The notes under the pieces were generated by a model, which was given only the letters and a program-made list of their open reading frames with translations, made no database searches and had not been told where the DNA came from. 64,000 nt of DNA from Podospora bellae-mahoneyi (lineage: Eukaryota; Ascomycota; Sordariomycetes; Sordariales; Podosporaceae), in the NCBI RefSeq assembly GCF_035222275.1, contig NC_085885.1:3968001-4032000 (forward strand), read 5' to 3'. Positions within the stretch are counted from its first letter, which is position 1; the number at the start of each line of letters is the position of its first letter. Below are positions 1-10,362 of this stretch, in pieces. The position numbers were made by a program, and so were the translations under genes.

Positions 1-355
1 GTGGCAGGGAAATGAACACTTACAGCCAAGACGGTCGCCAGGTTTCGAGTATCTCCATTTTCTTCTCTGTTGGAAGTGTGAAGCCAGGCTCGTCCGTGGT
101 GATGTTCTCAATGAGGGAGGAAAAGAAGGCGACTTCAAAATTCTCATTGAAGCTAATCAGTTGGAAAATGGGAATGCTGCTTTCGTTTAGGGAGGGCCGG
201 GGTGGTGCATCTGACAGTGTGCCATCTGCTACGTCTTCGATGAATTCAAGCTGAGTTGCATTCGGGTTAGGAAACCCGTCGGCGCTATCGCGGCGAACCA
301 CTCTCCCTGTTGCCAGGGCCATGGCTACGAAAAGGAAGGCTAGTTGGGAAAGCAT
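1..355 (-). CDS. LsdA-like secreted ferritin-fold protein, 5' part, with an apparent frameshift
   Basis: The start codon is at 355 and the gene runs off the left edge. The protein opens with a hydrophobic signal peptide (MLSQLAFLFVAMALA), then GFPNPNATQLEFIE, a Pro-rich turn, and FQLISFNENFEVAFFSSLI. This pattern is known from the fungal late sexual development protein LsdA, a secreted protein with a ferritin-like helical domain. After residues EILE the frame that continues the family (NLATVLA) is offset by one base from the frame used so far. Restoring it needs one extra T in the TTT at 43-45. That frame ends in phase 0 at base 24 on a good donor (GTAAGT, 23-18), which supports it. Either the gene is broken or one homopolymer base was lost in sequencing. 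Family assignment is from recalled motifs; the function of LsdA proteins is itself poorly known. Confidence 0.6.
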
Positions 356-1160
356 GATAGCTGGAATACACGGAAACTGTTCAGGAGAGACTTTTTAGAA
401 AATAACCCAGATTGCCAGTTTTTGGCGTGTTTTATTCATCCTGGCTTGGCCGGATGCCTGTCATTTATAGCAATCGCTTTTCCTTTGGGTCCAAACTGAA
501 TTTCCTATTGTTAGATTTCGCTAAAATGCTCTCAATCTGATCAGGTACAAGACTGAATAGTTAGCTTGAGAATAGGGCACAGACATGTCTACCCAAAACT
601 TGTACTATGTACTGATGATATCACATCTTCTTGGACAACGAAATTGTTGTTCAAACACAGCCCGCAATCCAGGGTCTCGAGCCGGATGCGGAACAATGTT
701 CTCATATCATCCGTTCCGACCTGGTCGGCCCAAATAAGCTACTGAGTATTGGGGAATCGGACAAAGGAGCTCTGCTACTTTTACCAGCGTTGGGAGCGGG
801 CAAGAATACCTACCTCGGTGCCTAGCTTGGGCCCAAAGCCTCAGTTCCCTTCTTTCAATGTGGTTCTCAATCACCGACCTCAGCAGAAAGTCACGTCTGG
901 GAAGTTTCAAGTTAGAAAGTTGTGTGAATTTGTCGTTCAATGTGTTTGAGAGAATCTATAGCAGGGAGATAAACCAGACCACAAGCACCCCTTCAGCCAA
1001 CGGACCGGTGCAAAGTTCCTCCTCTATGATGGTGTACAGGTAAGTCATACACGTGAAAAAACTACAACAAGCGAAACTAATGGAGGGGAGAATGAAAGTT
1101 TCCGTCAGGCCTGTATGACCGTAGGAGTTCGGTTGTACGTTGCGAACAGCCAAGGTGTAC
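356..1160. other. Intergenic: LsdA-like promoter and 3' flank of the orphan gene
   Basis: Short open frames on both strands between about 630 and 1040 show no recognisable family, signal peptide or consistent splice sites. Apart from the TATA candidate I see nothing definite here. Confidence 0.5.
464..469 (-). promoter_or_regulatory. TATA box candidate for the LsdA-like gene
   Basis: TATAAA reads on the minus strand about 110 bases upstream of the start codon at 355. Spacing is plausible for a fungal promoter; no other support. Confidence 0.35.
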
Positions 1161-1814
1161 TCAGTACCACACTGGGGCAGCGGTCCAGTGCTGCAACATC
1201 CAGTTGATGGCATAAGTCCACTCTTGAGAAAAGTAGGCTGCCAGCTCCTGTATCTGTTGATCGTCTGGCACGACATCGCCCCACATTTCAGGCCTGGCTG
1301 CTTCGATTTCAGCATAGGTGGCCACCAGATTCCTGCCATTCTTTGTTAGTCCTTAATCACCAAATAATCTGACAAGGAACGTACTCCTCTGTGATCTTTT
1401 CTAGTACCATCCAGGCGAAGTTCCAGCTCCTGTTGGATTGCGGGTCGTTTCGGACCAGGCCCTGGGCGTACGTCAACATTTCCCCGGAAAAGGCGTAGTT
1501 GGGGGTGAGCCCCCGGAGCTCGGAAAGCATCTGATTTGATTCGACGTAGTAGATCCAAGCCGAGGTCATGGGTTCCTGGAAAGCTAGTTGATCCTCCTCT
1601 GTCTCGGCATTCGCTACCAAGCGTTCCACACGACAGAGCTCAGTCAAGGTGTTGATGCGGTGGGTAAGGAGAGACTCGATGATCTGGCGCGCTGACTGCT
1701 GCAGGGCTGTTAGTTTATTTGAGCACGGGCGAGAAGGTATGCCAATCATACTGAGCCGGATCCACTCGAGCTTCCAGACTTGTGTCCAGTTCGACGTGAG
1801 CGCGAAGATGACAT
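1161..1814 (-). CDS. Hypothetical protein, 182 aa, three exons
   Basis: Gene model built from the sequence: exon 1 1814-1752 (start preceded by CCACC, a good context), exon 2 1698-1385, exon 3 1332-1161 ending TGA. Both introns (53 and 52 nt) have usable donors (GTATGA, GTACGT), a CTAAC branch motif and AG acceptors, and the phases fit. The protein begins with a Ser/Arg/Gly-rich leader (MSSSRSRRTGHKSGSSSGSG), followed by amphipathic helices with QSARQIIESLL and a Trp/Tyr-rich C-terminus ending TAAPVWY. There is no signal peptide or membrane segment, so it is probably cytosolic or nuclear. I do not recognise the family and propose no function. The clean splice structure makes a real gene likely. 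Confidence 0.65.
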
Positions 1815-4231
1815 GGTGGGTTTTGGTGTGAACGAGAGCAGGTTAAGTCAGTGTGTGTGTAAGTGACTGAACTGATGGTAGTGAGATGTACAGCGACTGA
1901 TGATGGAGCTGGGCGAGCTTGATGTAGATATAAGTCTGATGGTCTGGAATCTTGAAGATGCGGAGGTCTTGGATTCAAACTTGAGAAAGTGACTGCCTGG
2001 TCCAAAAAGTGGATAGGTAACGGCACCAATACTGACGGTACTTTTCATCCCTCCACACTCTCCCAGTCTACCGGGTCAGGGACAGCCCTAGGCTCACCGG
2101 AATGGCACCCAACCTAGTGTACTCGAGGAAGAGACAAGACATGCCATCCAATCATGTTTGGAGACAGGACGACAGATAATGTTGGGGCTCTTACCGGGTG
2201 GACTCACCAGATCAGTATAAAGATGACCGGGTGATGGGCAGAGTCAGACGGGCGAAGCTTGAAAAGACGCCCCAAACAAAAGGCAAGAATGGGTTCGGTG
2301 GCCATGGTACGCTATGTGCCGGAGTGACCATGGACCAACGGATGGTGCGGCTCGGGGAGTTATCTGCCAGACGAGAAGCAAGGGTTGTATTAGTATGGGA
2401 ATAGGTAACCATTTCCAACCATGACGATGGGGGGTCAGTACTTACCGAGTGCATCTCCTGGGCACAAGAGATAGTTCTCATATGCTGGATCTCTTGGTTT
2501 TGTTTGCTCTTGGAGAGGAACATGCCTGAGCCCTCTGTCTGTAAAGCCAGTAAACTGTTGGTTACAACCCCTCACTCACGGAGCGTTGGGTGATGAACTT
2601 TCTGGGAACAATATCACCACCGGTCAAGCTTGTTGCTATCTTAGTTGCACAGAATCAAGGCTCAGGATCAGGCATGGCATGGCTTGCAGTGGTTGACTGG
2701 CAAGGCACCGTATAACGTCGAATTTGTGGGTTTGAATAATCAAGACGCACCATGAGGCATCATGTCGTCATGAGATGAAGGGTGAAATGGATGAGTGGGC
2801 TAGGCATAGATTCGTCCTGAGCTCATTTCGAGTATTGACCGTCTACTCTCTTTCCTGACATCTTGAGTTGTTGCCTGAGAAAATACATGGGTCTCTGAGG
2901 CCTTGATTCCACCCTCATGATTGCAGTCAGATTTTAGCGCATTATAGTGGCACAGCGAAACAATCCGCGATCCACCACGGACTGTATGTTGGCGGTGGGA
3001 TCCAAACAAGAACGAGCCTCGTAGTCAGAGTCGGGCGCGAGTTGTAAGCAGTCAAGCCATGAGTGAGGAGCCGCGTTTATGTTCCGGGAGAATGGACAGG
3101 TGGGTGCGGTGCATTTGAACCAATGGAGGTGTCATCGCTGAGCTAAGAGGGATGCCTGTCTTGGTGTTTTGCATGTAAGGATGATGAATGACAATGCCAC
3201 TCTAGAGTATGAGTCTGGACAAGACCGCTCCGATGTCACCGACTGCTGATTGGTGGCTGTTGTGAGTGCAGTCCGGGCTTCCACGTGAAACTCAGCTGGT
3301 CTCGCTCCAAGTGTGCCTGCCAGGAACCAACGGCGATCTGTTTCAGGCGATCGGTCCCCGGCCCCCGCGGTAGGGCTGAGACGAATGGGAGCAGGGATGA
3401 CAAGAGATGATGGTCATTTCGTAATCTGGATGCCTGAGGAAGCCCAAATCGGGTTGCGGAATCAGCGCGCCCATCCGGAGATGCAGCAAGACATCTGTCA
3501 AGTTGCTGGCCATCCATACCTGTGCATTTGTGGTGATGAGATAGAGAACACGAGGTGACTGATGAGGGCGGGTAAAGACGCTGTGACATCACCTCTTGCG
3601 TGGGGAGGACCCCTGTCTGGCTGAATGGCTGTAGACCCCCCAACGTGCAGTAGCGGCGCATTCCAACTCCCGAGCAGTCACCTTCATTGGTCTCGTTACG
3701 TGGAGATACTTTTGTCAACATAGCCGGTATACAGAGCAGGTGGAAAAGGTGTTTCGACCAAAGAATCCTCTGTAGAGTCATGAATGCCTTGACAATGTTG
3801 AGTGCGTAGCCCAACAACTGCGGAGGCAAATCTTGCCCAAGTCACGGCCAGTCCCCATAGGGGTATCGTCAAGAGCGAAGTTTTTAACGCCCATACCGGG
3901 TTGGGAAGGTGACTGCCAAGGCGGAACTGATGATAGACACACTTCTGTCTTCTATTTGCGTTTTGGAATCCTTTCCAAAGCAGTTTGTAAGCTCTTCACT
4001 TGTTTGGGGGTTGCATGTAAGCGAAGATGACCCAGTTTCAACGTCGAATTGTGATATCCTTCTCTTTGATGTTGAAAACAGAGTAACCTAAAGTCATTGT
4101 AACAGGTGCCTTCTATCCCGACACAGAGCCTCTCTGTAATGGCCCCCAACATGACAGACAACAGCTCCCCACCCCCATCGCCATGTTTCACGCCAGGTAG
4201 ACAGAGTCTCACCTTGTAGTCATCCTTTGTG
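1815..4231. other. Long intergenic region (2.4 kb), no supported gene
   Basis: It holds the promoter of the orphan gene and the 3' flank of the MFS gene. Several open frames occur, the longest on the minus strand at about 3236-3829. That one lacks an ATG at its 5' end, resembles no known family and has no convincing exon partners. I see no tRNA, transposon end or clear repeat. Confidence 0.5.
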
Positions 4232-6362
4232 TCACCTGCTAACAGCCCTTTCCTCGTCAACATCCTCATCGTCCTGTCCATCTGTACCCTCACCACCTTG
4301 CTCTTCCTCACCTTCGTACTCGGCACTCTCTAACCCATCGCCTTTGATCACCCAGCTCCAGATCCACCCGCCAAGAGTAACACCGGCGAAAAGACCCCAT
4401 GCGAGCCCCTCTCCCTTGGGCCTGACACGCATGCTCAAGGTAAACAGGCCCCCAGACAAGAATGGTCCCACACTCCTCCCTGCGGCTGACAGCGTTTGAG
4501 CAACCCCGTTCAAAGTTCCCAACGTCTCATGGGAGGGAGCCGAGTTTGTGATCTAGACATGTGATCTGGGTCAGCACATATCAGAGGTGGGGGTAACATG
4601 ATGAACTCACCAGAAGCATGACACTACTCAACCCCCCGACAGCACAGATGTTCTTGATGATTAGAACGACTCCCAGCTCGCTATAGAGCCAGCCCTTGCC
4701 GCTGCCGATGCCCAGGTGAGGCGTTGAATCCAAGTACCCAATCCAGGGCATAAGACTCATAGCAACCGCCATTCCAAGTAGAGAATACCGGTATGTTCCG
4801 AGGTTCCCCATCCTCGCCTTGAGCCTTTCAAACACAAGAGCTTGGAAGACAATGGTGGCCAGGCCTGCAAGGGACAGGGACAGGCCGATGATGCCCGGTC
4901 CAAGCTCGCGTCCGGTGGGGGGAGGAGCAGAGACAAAGATTGGGTACAGAGAGTTGAAAGAGATGTTGGCAAGCTGAAAGACAAGATAGGTTCCCAAGAC
5001 GGCCATGGTATTTCGGTTGGCCAATTGTCGGAAGGCAGACTTCTTTTGCGACGGAGTAAGGCTGTTCGCATCCTCGTCATCTTCATCAGCTGCCTTGGTA
5101 TTCGCCGAACTGAGAAGTGCCTGCTGTTCTTGGCTATCTTGCTGGTGGTCAGAACTGACGGATTCCGACCTGTGTTTTCCAGCTTGTTGTTTTCTCCACG
5201 GCCGCTGGACAATGCTTTTCAGCCACCCCATCCAACCACGCGGGCCTCGTGCAGATGTCCCATCATGTTCTCCTTCCAAGGTTTCCTTGAACCATATTCC
5301 TAGCACAATGACACTGACGACCAAAAAGGCCGCCACCACAAGATTTGGTGTCAAGTAGGGGTATTTTGCCCCGTCAACCCCAGCATCTGTCTCCACCAAC
5401 AGACCACCCAGGGCGGGCCCTGTAATGCTTCCAAGCGAATAGATGACGGGAAGCCACGTAAATGCTCTGCTCTGATTCGTCCTGTCAGTGACTTCGCCCA
5501 GACACGTAGGGACTACTGCAGCATTCCCGTTGAGCAATCCCATAGCGACGTGTACAATGATTAAGTGCGCATAGGTGGTGCAGATGCCAAAGAAGCAGAA
5601 GCAGCCAGCTAACAAAGATGTCCCGATCAGCATGACAGGCTTGCGTCCAATCCTATCAGAAAGCCACCCCCACAGCAGATTGGTCGCCAGCTGTGCCATG
5701 GCAAAAGCCGATGCGAGCAAGCCCACGTACATGCCTTCCTGGCCGGAGGGGATCTCGGGAAACGAGGCCACCATGGCTGGGAGGTAAGGACCAATGGAAT
5801 TGAGGGCTGTCTGCTCTGCCAGTGACAGGAGCGCGAGCAAAGCCAGTTGTCTCCACGGTAACGGCGTTGAATTCGGACTCGTATCAGGTCTCGTGTGGTG
5901 GTGGCTGTTGCCTGACCCCTCGCCTCTTCGCGATGGCGATGCGCTGGAGCCTCGTTCGTCGGCTTGTGAAAAGTAGTGACTGTTGTCCTCTCCATGTTCT
6001 TCTCGCGATGGCGAATTTCTGAGCAGTGACCGGAGCCATGAGTTCTTTCTCGGCCGCGTTTGCTCAGGCTGGTTGGAGGGCGTCGCGGGGGGTTCGGTCG
6101 GAAATGTGTGGTATTTGGCGGTCGACTGTCGCTGGACCGGAGGAGGACGGCTGGCGACAGAACTCTTTCTTCGTCGGCGGCGGCTGCTTGATGGAGATTC
6201 TCGATAGGGAGAGAGATCGGGAAATGGCTCACCGGCGTGAAACGATCCAGAATGGCGATAGCGTTTGACGGAGGGTCGTGGGATGCTCGACTGCGACTGC
6301 GGGTGCGACTGCGAGGCTGTCGCGGTGGTCGCGCTGGCAGCAACGGCGCCCGTGTGCACCAT
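4232..6362 (-). CDS. Major facilitator superfamily transporter, two exons, 690 aa
   Basis: Exon 1 6362-4611, intron 4610-4553 (58 nt, GTGAGT...CTAG), exon 2 4552-4232. The protein has a long basic, Ser/Pro-rich cytosolic N-terminus of about 165 residues, then about 12 hydrophobic segments. The MFS motif A is clear after TM2 (GWLSDRIGRKPVMLIG), TM4 carries HVAMGLLNGNAAVVPT, and after the intron comes SAPSHETLGTLNGVAQ, a conserved loop in fungal DHA-type transporters of the YCR023C/Zrt1-like group. A Ser/Gln/Asp-rich central loop separates the two halves and the tail is acidic. It should be an integral membrane proton antiporter or efflux pump; the substrate cannot be read from sequence. Splicing restores the last two membrane segments. 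Confidence 0.9.
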
Positions 6363-7088
6363 TGTTGATGATGGCTGTGTCGTACTTGCTCAAGGGTGCG
6401 GGCTCTAAGATGAGAGAGGAAGACCTTCAGCACCGCTGTCTCTCTTCAAAGTCAGTGACGATGGAGGAACGGGCCAATGGGCAGCCAGGCAATTGCTCAA
6501 CGGGCCCGGCTGCAGGGGATCCCAGTCGCCCCAGGAGGTGATGTCATGGCATGCCGCATTCGACCGATTCTGTGTTGACTGACTACCAAGGTATCGTCAA
6601 ATGGTAGGGGAAAATAGCATAAGATAACTGTTGTGGATTGACACACACACAAGACCTGCAGATGAGGAGCTGTCAATGTCAATGTCAGCTGCAGATCTGC
6701 CAGATCCTCGGGCATCTGGGCAGTGATCAGGGTGCTGTTGCTGCCAGCAGTGTGTTTACCCCGCATCCAGACAATTTTGTGTTAAAAGCCCCACCATACC
6801 TTATGGAAACGTTCTGGAAGCTCAACCTCCAAGCTCCAAAGAAGAGACTCCACCTCAACTTTCATCACAAGGGCCTCCTCGGCCTCCTCTCATTGTCTCT
6901 GTTGACCACCACCTCGCCTAATCCGCGTCGCCGGGACTTTGAAGTTCAACCATGTAAAACCGCGCTGCTCAGCCGCGTCACATCACTGTCGGACAATACG
7001 GGCAGCCAGTCTCACGCGCACGACCATCCAATCGGGCACTCGGTTTTTGAACAAGTTTATTGGCAGACGGCATCCATTGTATCGTACT
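6363..7088. other. Intergenic: MFS promoter and deformylase 3' flank
   Basis: About 0.7 kb without a gene. It contains a short ACACACAC tract near 6640-6652 and a doubled TCAATG near 6673. No other structure seen. Confidence 0.5.
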
Positions 7089-7937
7089 CTAAAAGACAAC
7101 AGTCCGGGTGCCGTTCAAAAACACCCTCCTCTCGGCATACCACTTGACGGCGGCCGCAAGCACTTGGCTCTCTACGTTGGATCCCTCGTCCACCAGCGCC
7201 TTGGGGCTCAGGCTGTGGTCCACACGCGCAACGCGTTGCTCAATGATGGGCCCCTCGTCAAGGTCGGCCGTGACAAAGTGCGCCGTGGCACCGATAATCT
7301 TGACACCGCGGTCGTAGGCCTGGTGGTAGGGCTTGGCGCCCTTGAAGCTGGGCAAGAAGCTGTGGTGGATGTTGATGATCTTGCCACTCATGGCCTCGCA
7401 CAGCGTCGGGCTCAGCACCTGCATGTAGCGCGCCAGCACCACAAGCTCGACATCGTGCTCTTTGATGAGTTCCAGGATCTGGCCCTCCTGCGCCGCTTTG
7501 GTGTCCTTGGTGACGGGGAGGTGGCGGAATTCGATGCCGTAGCTGGCGGCGAGGGGCGCAAAGTCTGGGTGGTTGGACACGATGAGGGGGATTTCGATGG
7601 GAAGCTGGCCCGTCTTGGCGCGGAAGAGGAGGTCGTTGAGGCAGTGGCCGATCTTGGACACCATGATGAGGACCTTTGGCTTTTGTGCCACGGGCCGGAT
7701 GTCGTACGTCATGTCATACTCGCCGGCCAGCTTCTCAAAGTGCGGGCGCAAGAACTCGGGCGACTCGGTCGGTGTTGGGCCAAAGTGCACACGCATGAAG
7801 AATTTTTCTGTGACGGGATCCGAAAACTGCTGCAGGTCGATGATGTTGACCTTTTCGCCGGCGAACACGCCCGTCACGGCGTGAACGATGCCCGGCTTGT
7901 CAGGGCACGACAGCGTCAGGAAGTGGTCGTTGGCCAT
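7089..7937 (-). CDS. Formyltetrahydrofolate deformylase (PurU-like), 282 aa
   Basis: Hydrolyses 10-formyl-THF to formate and THF, balancing one-carbon units. A single exon. An N-terminal ACT domain (about residues 4-80, LSCPDKPGIVHAVTGVFA) is followed by a formyltransferase-fold domain with KPKVLIMVSKIGHCLNDLL, then NIHHSFLPSFKGAKPYHQAY carrying the catalytic Asn/His, and TADLDEGPIIEQ with the catalytic Asp. Length and architecture match the bacterial/fungal PurU family. I chose the ATG at 7937 because the ACT domain starts directly there. An in-frame ATG at 7994 would add 19 poorly conserved residues (MTSSGLTHPV...). No targeting signal is obvious in the short form. It is divergent from the carboxypeptidase gene across a 407-base shared promoter. 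Confidence 0.93.
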   Translation of the reverse strand: MANDHFLTLSCPDKPGIVHAVTGVFAGEKVNIIDLQQFSDPVTEKFFMRVHFGPTPTESPEFLRPHFEKLAGEYDMTYDIRPVAQKPKVLIMVSKIGHCLNDLLFRAKTGQLPIEIPLIVSNHPDFAPLAASYGIEFRHLPVTKDTKAAQEGQILELIKEHDVELVVLARYMQVLSPTLCEAMSGKIINIHHSFLPSFKGAKPYHQAYDRGVKIIGATAHFVTADLDEGPIIEQRVARVDHSLSPKALVDEGSNVESQVLAAAVKWYAERRVFLNGTRTVVF

Positions 7938-8344
7938 TGTTGAAATGCGTGCTGGGTGGGTGATCACTGGGTGAGTGAGTCCAGACGAGGTCATTCAGTG
8001 TTTTTGCCTCCTCAGTTTCAGGAATGACTCAACTAACGCACTTCGGAGCTGCCCGTTGGAGATGTGTCCACTGTGGAGTTTGGAGTGTGCACGCTAGGGT
8101 TAGGGTACCTGCATTTCGCTTGGCAGCCCCTGAGAGGCACGAGATCTCGGAGCGACGACTTGACGTGTTGCAGTGCGGGAATGATATTGGTTTTGGTATA
8201 CCGGTGTGTCACAGTCTGGACAACATGGACATCTGGTCTTTTCTGAGCTCATGCCCCGGCCAAGGTGCTCTTTTGACGACAGCAGATCGATATCATGAGC
8301 AGGAAATCTTGACTGGCTGGTTTACGTTTCAAAAGACTGTCGAC
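7938..8344. promoter_or_regulatory. Shared divergent promoter with a telobox-like motif
   Basis: This 407-base stretch separates the deformylase and carboxypeptidase start codons. It contains TAGGGTTAGGGT at 8095-8106, two telomere-type repeats in tandem, like the telobox elements bound by Tbf1/TRF-type Myb proteins. Whether it acts here is inference. Confidence 0.4.
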
Positions 8345-10046
8345 ATGACGTGCTTGTTTGGTCTCTTGCTGCTTCTGTCAGCGGTTCTCCCTTGCTCCTT
8401 TGCTTTTTCTCAGTGGAATGAGGAAGTCGTGAACGGCATCCCTTACCGCACCTTTTACCACGCAGACACCAACAGCAAGCTTTCGGTAGTCAGTAACTCT
8501 GGTATCTGCGAGACAACCCCCAATGTGAATCAAATCAGCGGATACATCCGCATCAGCAAGGACATCAACCTCTTCTTTTGGTTCTTTGAGTCTCGCAACA
8601 GCCCTGCAACCGCCCCTTTAGCTCTGTGGCTCAACGGTGGCCCAGGATGCAGCTCGATGCTTGGTCTCTTTGTCGAACATGGGCCTTGCCGTTTTCCTGA
8701 TGGATCGCCAGCGGGATCTGACCCAGTGTTGAATGAAGAGAGCTGGAACAGCTACGCTAACATGCTCTACCTTGATCAGCCCGTTGGTGTGGGCTTTAGG
8801 TTTGTTGGTCTGTCTCAACGCGCAGGGAACCCGGTTAACAGACGAAAGCTATGGGGTAGGTCAAGTGAACGCCACCACCCAGGGCTCGGTCTATGTGTGG
8901 ACGTTTCTGCAGGCCTTTCTTGCTGCCAAGCCTGAGCTAGCCAAGTCACAGTTTGGCCTCTTCACTGAGAGCTATGGCGGTCGGTATCTTCTTGCGGTGC
9001 ACAATACTTCGCGTAGGCTGATAGCGTTCAGGACATTACGGGCCGGACATCGTCCGCTTTATCCAGCAGCAAAACAAGGTCGTAGACCAAAACGTTTCCA
9101 ACGCAGTCAAGATCGACATTATTGCCTTGGGAATCAACAATGGCTGGGTCGACCCCAAGCTCCAGTTTCCTGCGTACCTCGATTTTGGACTCACCAACAA
9201 CTACAGGCAACTTGTGAATCAGTCGCAGTATTCAACTGGAATCACTCTATACCAACAACGATGCGTTCCGGCATTGCAAAACTGCACCGTGACCACAGGG
9301 ACAGCGGAAGATTGCAACCATGCCCACAACACCTGTTACGATGCGTTGGGTCTCTTTACCGTGGAGCTCCAGCGATTCGACCTGTACGACGTCAGAAGGG
9401 TCGACACATGGACTGGGATCCCAGGAACGGATATGTACCATGAGTATCTGGCGAGGTCTGACGTGAAGGATGCCATTGGCGCTCAGCGCGACTATACCGA
9501 GTGTTCCGACGTCGCCTGGGGGCTGTTTGACAGTACCGGAGACCGTGAGTTTTTTCTGGGCGACTGGGTTACGCCGCGCTGACAGCGATACAGCATCGAG
9601 ATCCTTCCTCGGTGAGCTGAGCGAGGTTGTCCAGTCAGGTGTAAGAGTGCTGTTATGGGCCGGGGATGCCGGTGTGTTTGTTCCTGGCCTGGTTTCCTTA
9701 TATGTCAATGAAGCTGACATGCATGTCTGGCGCAGACTATCTTTGCAACTGGATGGGCAATCTTGCTGTTGCACACGCGATTGACTATTCAGGGCAGCTT
9801 GACTTTGTCAAGAGAGGCATGAGCGCCTATCAAGTCAACGGAACATCTTTCGGCGAGTTCAAGACGGTCGAGAACCTGAGCTGGCTTCGAGTGTATAGTG
9901 CGGGGCATCTTGTGTAAGTTTTTATTTTCTGGTCCATCACACTCTGGCCGCTGACACTTGGCCGTCTTAGATCCTCGGATCAACCCCGAGCCGCACTGCA
10001 GGCATTCCGCCAGACCATGGAAAACAGACCACTGGAAGCAACTTGA
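8345..10046 (+). CDS. Secreted serine carboxypeptidase (peptidase family S10), six exons, 476 aa
   Basis: Exons: 8345-8799, 8849-8979, 9032-9544, 9594-9671, 9736-9913, 9971-10046; all phases fit. The introns use GTTTGT, GTCGGT, GTGAGT, GTGTGT and GTAAGT donors; the second is weak, but it is the one that restores the motif ESYGGHYGP. A signal peptide (MTCLFGLLLLLSAVLP) precedes the mature enzyme. Family marks are WLNGGPGCSS (substrate and oxyanion region), NMLYLDQPVGVGFSYG, the nucleophile in ESYGG, the acid Asp in LLWAGDADYLCNW and the base His in VYSAGHLV. It removes C-terminal residues from peptides at acid pH, in the vacuole or outside the cell; the leader and lack of a retention signal favour secretion. 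It resembles fungal carboxypeptidase S1-type enzymes. All catalytic residues are present. Confidence 0.93.
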
Positions 10047-10362
10047 GTCGATGTACAAGTTGGGTGCTTTTGCCCTGTTTGGATTTGAGTTGCTGGGAGT
10101 TTCGAAAGGGGAATGTCTGCTGGATAGAGAAGGATCAGCTTTTGGCAAATTGAACCGAGTGTCCAATGTCGCAATCATGCCGATATATGCATGCAAGTGT
10201 ATTTGTCACAGGTTAGTGTTTTTGGCTGCTTGGCCCTGATGATGCTGACAGCCTAGACATATTCAGGTAACGGTTGGCCATATATGAAAGCTCCAGATTC
10301 CAATTCTCACAGGCTGGTCACCTCCACGGTCCTCGCACAGGTTTCCATTTTTCTGAGACAAT
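10047..10362 (+). other. Intergenic upstream of the FMO pseudogene
   Basis: A 316-base spacer between the carboxypeptidase stop and the FMO start. No clear element seen beyond the presumed FMO promoter. Confidence 0.5.

Noticed and set aside
3236-3829. Minus-strand frame of about 197 codons as a gene
   Set aside because: No ATG at the start, no splice partners and no protein-like pattern.
6939-7943. Long plus-strand open frame opposite the deformylase
   Set aside because: It is the antisense shadow of a well-conserved minus-strand enzyme and has no family pattern of its own.
8095-8106. Telomere or chromosome end
   Set aside because: Only two repeat units, within a promoter, and flanked by intact genes on both sides.
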